Origin: Acanthamoeba sp. SK_2022b
Lineage: Eukaryota > Discosea > Longamoebia > Acanthamoebidae
Assembly (NCBI GenBank): GCA_027943245.1
Contig: JANDJZ010000225.1
Coordinates: forward strand, 1 to 64,000
Length of the DNA stretch: 64,000 bases
Direction: 5' to 3'
The translations under genes and the position numbers were made by a program. A model generated the notes under the pieces. That model saw only the letters and a program-made list of their open reading frames with translations, did not search any database and was not told where the DNA came from. Positions 52,596 to 62,259 of this stretch are shown piece by piece (position 1 is the first letter of the stretch; each line of letters starts with the position of its first letter).

Positions 52596-53611
52596 TTAGG
52601 AGCAGCAGCCGCCCTTCTTGACAGGCTTGGGGTCTTCCTTCACCACGAATCCGCTGTCCTGTTGTTTCGGAAGAGGAACAAGGGGGTGAGGAACACTGAA
52701 GGGGTGACGCTCAACTTCGATCAATCTTGAGCCGAGAGGCACACGTACGGGACGAGCGGGCTCCTTGGCTGGCTTCTTGGGCAACGTGTTGGCTGAGAGG
52801 AAACATGAAAGTAACATGAGAACGAGGCGTGTGGAGTGGTGGGCAAAAGAGAGAAGGTTACCGATGGCCTCAAAGATTTCAGAGACGTTCTGGGCGGTCT
52901 TGGCGGAGGTCTCCATGAAGAGGACGCCGTTCTCCTCGGCATAGGCCCGAGCCTCGTCGGTCCTGATCCTTCTGCCGTCCTCGAGATCGTTCTTGTTGCC
53001 CACTAGCGCAATGATCATCTTGGCTGCACCCTGTGTCTGCAGCTCCTTCACCCACGCCTTGGCTCGCGCGAACGAACCCTACACACAATTCGCCGTCAGA
53101 CGTCACGCGACGAAAGGAGAGAAGGGAGGCGTGAGAAGCAGGAGCACTTACGTCGTTGGTGATATCGTAGACGACCAAGGCAGCCTGGGCCCCTCGGTAG
53201 TACATGGGCGCTAGCGAATTGAATCTCTCTTGGCCAGCTAAAAGAATCCCCCCCCACCGAATGGCATCATTTAATTGATCAGTAGGCAAGTTTCCACCAA
53301 TCCTCGCAACCAGAGGAGCCACGCATTTTCCTACAAGGAGGTACCAGTATCCCAGATTTCGAACTTCACCATGGTGCCATCGCTCAAGGCCACAGTCTGC
53401 GTCAAGAACGCCGCTACGAGGGGAGAAGCAGGTTGAATGTTGTAGAAGGTTGATGGAAGCCGGAAACGGGAGGGTGGCTAGAGGTACCTCCAATGGTGCT
53501 TTCATTGTTCTCGTGGAACTCGCCCTTGACGAATCGCAGAACGAGATTGGATTTGCCAACGCCAGCCTGGCCGAGCAAAACCAACTTGAACTGGAAAATC
53601 TTGTTGTTCAT
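52596..53611 (-). CDS. RAB5: Rab5 small GTPase
   Basis: The early-endosome Rab. Exon 1 (53611-53488) reads [20 protein letters not shown], with the P-loop GQAGVGKS. The switch I region, joined across an intron, reads [12 protein letters not shown], the Rab5 effector signature. Switch II is [20 protein letters not shown]. Base-binding motifs are GNKNDLED and [10 protein letters not shown]. The tail ends KKGGCCS, a Cys-Cys prenylation motif. Catalytic Gln in AGQE is present. The tail exon with [14 protein letters not shown] and [13 protein letters not shown] needs an intron that removes 52.65-52.75 kb. A VPS9-domain Rab5 GEF candidate is in the same window. Confidence 0.95.
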
Positions 53612-54100
53612 CCTCTTATCTAAAACGGTGGGGGTATCAAATCAATTGATGGTATCTTTCTGGTTTTCGATTCGATTGGTTTTCTTTCTGCTGGTCTTCG
53701 TTTTCTCTCTCTCTCTCTCTCTCTCTTGCACAAGTTCAACAATCACACCTTACGCGAGCGAACGATACCTAGGGCTTGGGCGGCAGGAGATGCTGTCTGG
53801 TGCGCAGCTATTTCGTTTGCGTTTCGTTGCGTCAGGCTCTGTAGGCCTCGGTGTTTTTTTTTCGCCCGCAACACACCGACAACACCGGCAGGTGCGGTGA
53901 AATCGTGCCCCCTTTTCTTTTCTTTTCTACTCCATCAAAGGAAAATGCTGCGGGAAAGTCGTCTTTTGCTTGTTATTTGTTCCCCACCGCTCATCCTTAC
54001 GCGGTCGCGTTCTTCCTGGAAGAAAGAAGAGCACACAAGCGTGTGGACGAGTGTTTGTTTGGCACTGCAAAGCCAGAAAGATTCTATTTTTGTGAAACAA
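53612..54100. promoter_or_regulatory. Divergent promoter region, Rab5 and COQ7
   Basis: About 490 bp between two divergent genes, with a CT microsatellite at 53704-53726 close to the Rab5 start. No TATA box was recognised. Frames entering from the COQ7 side extend upstream, but similarity starts later. Confidence 0.45.
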
Positions 54101-55186
54101 ATGCAGCGGAGCAGCGGTTTGCGGCGTTCAGGTTTGTCGTTGCCCGGGCAGCTACGTTCGCCGTTCTTCGTTGGCAACCTGGTGTCGGGCTCGTGCACAC
54201 CCACTGGACGAACACCGCTGCACACGGCCGGTGCGCGCCTGCTGAGCACGCAGGCCACCCCAACCGAAGCAACTCCGCCGGTCGCTGGCGAGGCAGCTTC
54301 GCGCGACAGCGCCCCCCATTCAGAGGCTCAAGAGCAGCTGAGACAGCGACTGTACGACCAGATCATCCGCGTCAACCAGGTACCGCTCGCGCTCGCCACC
54401 CCAATCGCGTCTGTGGCTGCACGCACACCACTGACCGAGTAGTACCCGCCTCTCGAAGGCCGGGGAGTTAGGCGCGCAGCAGATCTATGCCGGGCAGCTG
54501 TTCGTGCTTCGGGGCACCACTGACGAGCCCATCTTGCAGGTCTTTTGCTCTCTCGCCCATCTCCTCTCCATCTCCTTTCTAAATGGTGATGGGCGTTGGC
54601 GAATGTGGGAGAGCAGCACATGGCTGAGCAGGAGAAGGAGCACTTAAAGAAGTTCGATGAGCTGATGGAACGCCATCGCGTACGACCGACGGTGCTGACA
54701 CCCCTGTGGCGAGTTGCCGGATTCGCGCTCGGGGCTGGCACCGCGCTCATGGGCCGTGAGGCCGCCATGGCCTGCACCGTCGCCGTCGAGACCACCGTCG
54801 GCGAACACTACAACGACCAGCTCCGAACGCTTCAGGCGCATAACATGGACTCGCCCAAGGATCAGGAGCTGCGACAGGTAAAGCTCTCTTTCTGTCTTCT
54901 CCCTTCGCCCGAGCTCGTGTCAATGACGTGGGCTTCCTGCCTGACGACTTGTTGTCCTTCACGCTTCGTCAAGACGATCCGCAAGTTTCGCGACGACGAG
55001 CTAGACCACCTGGATATTGGCCTAAAGAACAACGCCGAGAAGGTGCGAGCGTGCGCGCGCGTGTGGTGTCCATCGAGTCGTCTTCGCAAGCTCACCGGTA
55101 CGGTGCAGGCGCCGCTGTACGGGTTGCTGACAAAGGGGATCGAGCTCGGTTCAAAGGCGGCCATCTGGCTCTCCACCCGCATTTGA
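54101..55186 (+). CDS. COQ7: COQ7/CLK-1 demethoxyubiquinone hydroxylase (mitochondrial)
   Basis: A diiron hydroxylase for the penultimate step of ubiquinone synthesis on the inner mitochondrial membrane. The ATG at 54101 opens a basic, Ser/Arg-rich presequence (MQRSSGLRRSGLSLPGQLRS). Exon 1 ends at 54379 and exon 2 begins at 54459: IIRVNQAGELGAQQIYAGQL. Ligand motifs are AGE, EKEHLKKFDELM, CTVAVETTVGEHYN and RDDELDHLDIG. FRVRPTVL-like HRVRPTVLTPLWRVAGFALG is conserved. It ends GSKAAIWLSTRI. The usual VDHAGE reads VNQAGE here; the His is not an iron ligand, so activity is still expected. Confidence 0.95.
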
Positions 55187-55600
55187 GCTCCCTTACGTTA
55201 CCGCCATACCGGAGGATCGGGAAATGGGAAGGGGCAAGAAAGATCGCCCAGGGAGAGGCGGAAAGCGCGCACGCTCTTCACCGCCCCTGATGTTCGTCCC
55301 GTTCGTCCCGTCCCGGCCTTTCCTTTTTGTTGGTTGTTTGCTTGTTTGGTTGAGTGTGGTGTTTGTTGGGCGTCGTGTCTACAAAACACATCTTCCTCCA
55401 CCTCCGTCGGACTCCTCTCTCCGACGTGCATGCCTCCAGCCTAAACGAGAGGCGCTCTTCCTTCCATTCGATCCTCATCTGAAGACCAGGCCCTAATCAG
55501 CCCTTTCTCAGTTTGTCCTCCTTTCGTCCTCGCGTTGTCATTGTAGTAGTAGTCGTAGTCGTCATCTTCGCCGTTCGGCGTTTCCCGTCGGCGGTCGCGT
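55187..55600. other. Convergent intergenic region between COQ7 and the RWP-RK gene
   Basis: 3' UTR-type sequence with T/GT-rich segments near 55320-55380 and GTAGTAGTC triplets near 55545-55562. No gene was seen. Confidence 0.5.
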
Positions 55601-58419
55601 TTAGCGCGGCAGCTTGCCGCTCGCCACCGTCTCCATCTCGCCCTCGTCGTCGTGCGACGAGATCAAGACGTTGTCGTAGTTGGCGGGGAGGCCCGCTGCA
55701 GGGGCGAAGGTGGTGCCGGTCTGCGGGTGGGACTCGTTGTCAGCAGGGGCGAGCTGCATGCTGCATTCGCTCTCGTCCTCGTCGCCGTCGGCGTCCATTC
55801 GCAGCTCGTCCGACTGCTCCTCCTCCTCGCCCTCATCGCCGCCCTTGCTCTTTCTCCGCCCGGCGATGCCGTCGTCTTCGAGGTCGTCCTCCAGCTCGTC
55901 CTCGTCGTCCTCCGACGACGAGTTGCCGTCCCGCTCGGCGCTGCCACATTCGGAGAGCTCGGCATCGCCCTGGGGCTTGAAGATTCTCAGCATCTCGAGC
56001 GTCTGGAGGGCGTCAATGGGGATGTCCTCCTCGTCGCAGTCGGACGTCTTGCGGTGGCGCATGATGGGCGACAGACGGTCGTAGGACGTGATGCGGATCT
56101 TGACCGGGCGCAGGCACTCCTCTCGCTCCTTGTGCAGGCGCGTGAGCTTGTCCCGGTCCTCCTCCGACATGCCCTCCCCATCGGCCTTGTGCAGATTGAG
56201 CATGTTGATGATCTTGTCGATCTTGCGCAGCTGTGGGATGTGTGTGGTGTGGTGTAATGACGTGACACGGGAAATGCATGAGCCATTGGTCCAGAAACTT
56301 GCGCATACCAAATGCTTGTGGGGGGCACGGCCAACACCGCGCCTGACACATGTTCGGCCATGCTACGTACATAGCGATAGGGCCACTTCCTCCGGGTACA
56401 CTCCTTGAACCTCTTACAGAGCATGGATTCAGAGATGCCCAGCTTCTTGGCGGCTTCCTTCTGCGGCAGCGTGAGGAGGTCGGTGATGTCGATGTAGTTG
56501 CCCTCGGCCGACGCCGGATCCTTGGCCGCTTCCTCTCCGCCCGCGTCCGCTCCGCCGTCGCTGCTGCGCTTCAGCTTCTTGTCCTTGCCGGGGCTCTTCT
56601 TCTGTCCGCACGCCGCACCGTTGGGCGAGTCCATCTCGCTCATCTCGCCATCCTTCCCGTTCGCAACTCCGTCTTCTTCGCCTGCCTCTCCTAACGGGCT
56701 CCCCAGTCACTGAAGTGCGGACGCGACATGCGGCGAGAGAGATTTGGTGATGGCGATGGAGGGGAACGCACTCTTCCGCTTGGCGGGACGCGACTGGACG
56801 TGGAAGGGAGTGGACTTGGCGTTGGTGATGGTGCGCTTGAGGCCCTGGGCCGAGTATTCCTCGAGCGAGAACTCCAGGCAGAAGGACTGGTGCCTGTGCT
56901 TGGAGGAGACCTCCATGACCTTGAGCTTGTTGAAGATGGCGCGGCCGAGCTTGTCGACCGTTACCTGCTTGATGCCCTGCAGGATGTCCTGCTTTCCGTG
57001 GAGCGTGGTGGTCACCTCCTTGCCCGAGGCGTGGTAGAGAAGCTTCACGCTCACGATGAGCGTCCCCGTCTCGTTCTTGGGCAGGTGGCCCGTCGCCACG
57101 GCGACCACCGGCCCCGGCATGAGGTACCGATTGGCCACTGCGATCTCGGCTGGCTGGGACGTGATCGCCATTAGTCGGTCGATCGCCACTTGCGAGGGCA
57201 GCCCGCCCAGAGGCTTGACACACGGCTCCTTGCTGGACCTGGTGGCGTGCGCGCATACAAACACGAAGAGAGAGAGAAGAGCGGCAATACCGACACGGTT
57301 AGACCGGGACATGCACCCGGATATGAGGAGCTGAAGCAGCAACGCACTCGCAGTTGTCCACCAGAGAAGGCATCAGCGTGGACAGCACTGTGAGAAAGAA
57401 TGGGGAGAAGGCGTGTGGGTCAGCGGGGAACCACCAGTGCCAAGCTGAGAGGAGCGAAGGTCTAGCCTCAACAACGCACCGATCTTCTTGCTTTCGAGGA
57501 TGGTCCTGAGCTCCTGGGCGACCCTCTTGGACTGCTGCTCACTGGTAAGGAGCGGGAGTTCGTTGATGAGCTCCTGGTTGTGGGGATTGGCTGAGAGCTG
57601 GGGGCTCAGGCTGGCCGGGTGGTGACCCGTCTTGAACTGGAGCTTAAGCTGCTCTAGCAATTGACTCTCGCGTGCCAGGAGGTGCTCCAATTCGGCCAGT
57701 TCCTTAGGCATCGCCGTCCCGTACGAAGCAGATGGCGGCATTTCCCGTTCACTAGCTTCGATGTAGGCGCGCTGATGAGGACTGGACTGTCGCCGCTTGG
57801 GAGCGCTCATTGAATCGGAATCTGTGGCCGCCATTGGAAAAAATGGCTGCTGGGGCTGCGAGGATTGCAGGTGCGGCGAAGGGCCATTGACTTGGTACTG
57901 TGTCGATGCCGCTGCTGCGTATGGAAGACCTCCAGGTGATCTCTTGGGCACGATGTTGACCTTCATCAGCGGTGACGCCGATGAAGGAGCCGAATGCGGC
58001 GAAGCCAGCGACGCCAGCGAGGGAGCAGGGTGGCGCTGAGAATGGACATGGTGGGGAGGAATGGGCGAGGAAAGAGATTTAGCGGCGTCTGGTTGACAAG
58101 GCACGGGCGACGCTGAAGACACTGCGGCTGGCTGAGAAAATGGGCTTGAAGATTTTGATGTCGCCGGCGACCGATCACAAGCAGAAGCGGTCGTGATCGC
58201 GCCCTTCTTCGACGTTGTCGCTGCCGCGGCGGCTGCCGAAGTGGGCCTAGCGATCGGAGAGGCGGGGGGCGTTGAAGAAGAAGAAGTGGAGGAAGTCGGC
58301 TGGCTGCCCCCATTCAGTGAAGGGGATGAAGTGGGAGAAGAGGGGCTGGACGGATAGAAAGAGGTGAGCAGAACAGGGAATCCACGAGCGCCGAGGGGCG
58401 ATTGGAGGGCCGTCGTCAT
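55601..58419 (-). CDS. RWP-RK transcription factor with an added Ig-fold-like putative DNA-binding domain
   Basis: The protein starts MTTALQSPLGARGFPVLLTS. About 250 residues of Ser/Pro/Ala-rich sequence follow, then a helix (KELAELEHLLARESQLLEQL). A conserved-looking beta-rich domain runs at 57.23-56.8 kb: LPSQVAIDRLMAITSQPAEI, GTLIVSVKLLYHASGKEV, AIFNKLKVMEVSSKHRHQSF and NAKSTPFHVQSRPAKRKR. It resembles p53/Runt/Rel-type immunoglobulin-fold domains in spacing, and this is inference. The RWP-RK domain reads DLLTLPQKEAAKKLGISESM, then LCKRFKECTRRKWPYRYLRK. The tail is strongly acidic and ends ASGKLPR. A TGA at 56707 in the continuing frame is removed by a GTGCGT-TTAG intron that joins AKRK to REAGEED in phase, so both domains belong to one gene. 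Confidence 0.86.
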
Positions 58420-59068
58420 CGATTACCTCGGTGTAAAATGATCGATGCAGAATCACGGAAGAAGAGAGGGATCCCCGAGAAAAGGGAAGGGGGAGAAGAA
58501 GGAGCCGAAGAAGGAGGAGGAGAGCCCGAAGAAGAGGAGCCGAAGAGGAGAGGCTACGACGGCAAGAGAAGAAGACGAGGCCAGAAGAGCGACCGCGAGT
58601 TGCCATTTGCCAAAATTTCCGGCACAATTTGCGTTCGAAATTCCAGCCACAAATGGAAAACTCGCATGCTCAACCGCAACCCTCACGTTCGCCCTGCGTC
58701 GACCCAGGGTCACTTCGAAGGAGAAAAGTAGGTCTTATGCGATCAGTGGAAGACGTAAAAACGTGTGCCTCCCTCATCAGCCCTGACCCACGCTAGGCAG
58801 CGAAGTCGGGCCGATGCGTCATTCCTGTGGCAGTCGCAAGCGACCGCCCCTTCTTCATCGACCTCAACCTTTATCATCGCCATCCACACCGTCGTGGTCC
58901 GAAACGGCATTGTAGGCAGGCACCTCAAGCAAACGCCTCCCCGTTTCGTGTTTTTAAAGCAAGAGGAACCCCGCCAGCCGACCACGCCGGAAATGTTTAA
59001 AAAAAATCGTTGCCACACCATAACTAACTACTATGTACATGACGTGGAGCTGGGAATGGGGAGGTCGA
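58420..59068. other. Intergenic region between RWP-RK and ceramidase genes
   Basis: Purine-rich on the plus strand at 58450-58560 (AGAAGGAGGA), probably the leader of the minus-strand RWP-RK gene. No recognisable protein in either strand. Confidence 0.5.
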
Positions 59069-60368
59069 TCAGGCAGTCCGAATCTTGTCCCGTGGCCGGA
59101 CGTAAGGGAGGATGGGCAAGGTTCCCTTGGTGGAATAGCACGGATTTCGTCCGAGGGTCTCCAAGCGAAGGAAGCTGAAGAAGAGGAATGCGCAGTAGCA
59201 GTGGATCGACATGAAGATGTGCCAATAGCCGTGGAGTGAGCCCACGTAGAGGTAGATGGGGCTGAGAGAGATCGCGGCCGATGACTTGATCGTGGAGCAC
59301 ATCCAGTGGTCGAGCAGCCAGCACGACGCCGCTGTGGTATCGATGATAGCGTGGAGTGAGTCCACCACTGGAAAAAAAAAAAAAAATGCAAAGAGGTGTA
59401 GTCAAAGATAAACGAAAGGCCTGTACCGACGACGAAGGAGCCAAGGAAGCCAACAAAGAAGAGCTGCTTGGTAGTGCGGCTCTTGGTCTGGCGGATCTTG
59501 GGAATCACCAAATAGGCGCAGATCGCCTCAAGAGAGATGAACACCACTTCGAACGCCAGCGGGTAGTGTCGATGAGACCACGGCGCCAACAGCGTCCTGC
59601 ATAACACAAGCCGCACACAGGCAGGAAGAGATTCGGTGAGCAGTGACCCTTGCCAAACACATGAGCGGGAGCGCGAACGCACCAAACGGTGCCGAAGGCG
59701 GTCATTGCATAGGGCAGCCAGGGGTATCGGTTCTTAGGCTCGCATTCGATGAGAGAGTAGAGGGTAACGAGAGCCGTCCAGAGCATCGGCAGCTCATCGC
59801 CAAGCTGACACGTAAACAGCAGCGTTCCGTGGAATAGCGCTACGCCAAGCACGGTCGTTTTGGTGTTAGAAAGCGCGGTGGGGATCTGCACCGGTGAGGA
59901 AAGGCGCTGTACCGGAGCCAAGGCCGACCATGAGAGTGGCCAGGCAAGCAAGGATCATGCGCGTTTCGAACCGGTAGTGAATTGCTTGGCAGAGGGTCAT
60001 CACGGGAAGCACGATGAGCCCTGCGTTGGACAAGGTGTTCCAAAACTCGGCGATGTACGGTGACACTCTGCAGAATATCACACACACACAACAGCCAGAT
60101 TGTGCATGAGCTAAAGTTGTCTTGGGCTGGTTATGATGCAAGTTTCGGTGATCGGAAGATTTTATATACGATGCCCTCTTGCCAATCAGTAGAGGAGAGC
60201 GTACACATAGTTTGGCTCACACCAATCGATGCTGCAGCGTCCACAGCATAAGAGTCAGAAGGAGTGGAGATTAGCGTTGGGTCATCGGCGAGATGGTTAA
60301 GGATTGAGGTACCTTGCTGTGACAGGTCCCCAGAAACCAGGCTGATCAAAGATTACAGGAGAAGACAT
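59069..60368 (-). CDS. ACER: Alkaline ceramidase
   Basis: A multi-pass ER/Golgi enzyme that hydrolyses ceramide to sphingosine and fatty acid. The start at 60368 reads MSSPVIFDQPGFWGPVTA and joins to SIDWCEPNYV and VSPYIAEFWNTLSNAGLIVL, the ACER N-terminal signature. VGLGSG and FHGTLLFTCQLGDELPMLWT carry the Ser, His and Asp of the metal/catalytic site. The HGYWHIFMSIHCYC segment carries the second His pair. It ends VRPRDKIRTA with TGA at 59069-59071. Joins across 60.1-60.2 kb agree in phase. All active-site residues appear present. Confidence 0.92.
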
Positions 60369-60819
60369 GTGTGCTGCAGATGAGAAAGCGAGAAGAGCTG
60401 GCTCGTTACAGGGATCAGATGCGGCGAGAAGGGAGCGATCAAGTAGAAGAGACTTCTTTCGTGTGCTGCAGCGGGCGGGCGTCAACGAAACGAAGGTTTG
60501 GTTGGGCAGTAGAAGAACGCAGACAGAGGAAGACTGGTTCACCGCTCCCTTCCACCAAGGGTGGCCTGCAGTACGCCAAGCTCCGACTCTTTTGCCAAAT
60601 TATTTCGAAACGCGGCTGGAAGGTTTCTCGAAAAGAGCTGGTTTCTCGAATTTTCCTTCTGACATTTTTATTACGGAAATGAAATTTTGCATGCCCGGTT
60701 TTTTCTCGATATTAATAGGGGGTGGATGGCTTTTCTGCTTCCGCTTGCCTCGTATCGTTCTTTCTCTCTTTTTCCTCTTCCCCCCTCGTTCGTTGTCAGC
60801 TTTTCTCAGGCGGACCAAC
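60369..60819. promoter_or_regulatory. Divergent promoter region, ceramidase and eS6
   Basis: About 450 bp between divergent starts. A pyrimidine-rich tract at about 60757-60785 (TTCTTTCTCTCTTTTTCC) lies just before the eS6 ATG, like the 5' TOP-type leaders of ribosomal protein genes in other eukaryotes. Plus frames here are not supported as genes. Confidence 0.5.
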
Positions 60820-62019
60820 ATGAAGGTACGGCGCCTGGTCACTTATGGGCCTGGACTGCTCTGTGATCCTGTGAGCCAAGGAGGGAGATTAGTTATAGGT
60901 GGGGTGCTAATTTCTTATTCTCTCCGATTCACAGCTGAACATCGCCAACCCCGCCACGGGTTGCCAGAAACTCATTGAGATTGAAGACGAGAGGAAGGTC
61001 CGCGCCTTCTACGACAAGCGCATCTCGGATGAGGTCTCCGCGGAGTCGCTCGGTGACGAGTGGAAGGGCTACGTCCTCAAGATCACCGGTGGTAACGACG
61101 AGCAGGGTTTCCCCATGATGCAGGGTGTCCTCACTGCTGGCCGAGTCCGCCTTCTCCTCGATGACCGTACGCGCCTAAACCGGCTTATCCGATCCGAGAT
61201 GCAGGGGGCCAATGTAATCTAATTCTCTCAACGACAGGTCACCCTTGCTACCGCCCCCGTCGCGCTGGTGAGCGCAGGAGGAAGTCGGTCCGCGGTTGCA
61301 TCGTCGCCAACGACCTGTCGGTGCTCAACCTTGTCATCGTCAAGCAGGGTGAGGCTGACGTCCCCGGCCTGACCGACAAAGAGCTGCCCCAGCGTCTTGG
61401 CCCGAAGAGGGCTTCCAAGATCAGGAAGCTGTTCAACCTTACCAAGGAGGATGACGTCCGCAAGTTCGTCGTCCGCAGGAAGCTCCCCGTCAAGGAGGGC
61501 AAGAAGGAGCGCTCCAAGGCTCCCAAGATCCAGAGGCTCGTCACTCCCGTTGTGCTTCAGCGCAAGAGGAGGAGGAGGGCTCTCAAGGTCCAGTGGGCCA
61601 AGAAGTCCAAGGAGGAGGCTGCGGCGTACGCCAAGCTTCTCGCTCAGAGGAGGAAGGAGGCCAAGGCCAAGCGCGCGGTCGCCCACTCGAGCCGTCGTGC
61701 CTCCTCGCTCCGCAAGGCCGCTGAGGCTGACGCCGGTGAGAAGAAGCCTGTCGCCAGCCAGCAGAAGAAGGGAACCACGCAGGTGGACAAGTCTGCCTCG
61801 ACCACTAAGCCCGCCGCTGCCCCCGCCAAGGCCCTCTCCAAGGCTGCCCCCGCCAAGAAGGCTGCCGCCCCCGCCAAGGCCGCCCCCGCCAAGAAGGCTG
61901 CCGCCCCCGCCAAGACTGCCGAGAAGAAGGCTGCCCCCGCCAAGGCCGCCGCTACCCCCAAGAAGGGAGCTGCTGCCAAGAAGCCCGCCGCCAAGAAGGG
62001 AGGCGACAAGAAGCAGTAA
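60820..62019 (+). CDS. RPS6: 40S ribosomal protein eS6 (RPS6) with long Lys/Ala/Pro tail
   Basis: Exons are 60820-60825, 60935-61166 and 61238-62019. The first coding exon is only ATGAAG; spliced it gives [20 protein letters not shown], the universal eS6 start. Core motifs are GKITGG-like [45 protein letters not shown] and [18 protein letters not shown]. The classic S6-kinase region is present ([12 protein letters not shown]). It is followed by about 90 extra residues of [15 protein letters not shown] repeats ending GGDKKQ, giving 339 residues against about 250 in animals. AATAAA lies at 62088. Confidence 0.98.
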
Positions 62020-62087
62020 ACAAAACTAAATCCCTGTTATACACATCTGCAGATCTTTTTGCCCTTCATGCCCCTGTCCGTCTGAGA

Positions 62088-62093
62088 AATAAA
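62088..62093 (+). promoter_or_regulatory. eS6 poly(A) signal
   Basis: AATAAA about 70 nt past the eS6 stop codon, in the expected place for 3' end formation. Confidence 0.6.
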
Positions 62094-62259
62094 CCCACAC
62101 ATCACACAGTGCAGCTTTCTTGGGGCTTGCCGGCCACTCAACAATTAGGCTTTCCTTTTCTCTCTGGGCCTCCCTAATCGGGAGGGCGACGTATGGTGGC
62201 CAGGTACGCCAACAACATCCTTCCGCTGTAGTGCCTCTACTGCCTTATACTTCAACGCC

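Noticed and set aside
56707..56709. TGA as the end of a separate Ig-like gene upstream of an RWP-RK gene
   Set aside because: A consensus GTGCGT intron removes it and joins both parts in phase, forming a basic KRKRE stretch.
58402..58786. Charged plus-strand frames (Glu/Arg/Lys-rich)
   Set aside because: They lie in the purine-rich leader of the minus-strand RWP-RK gene and lack family similarity or splice support.
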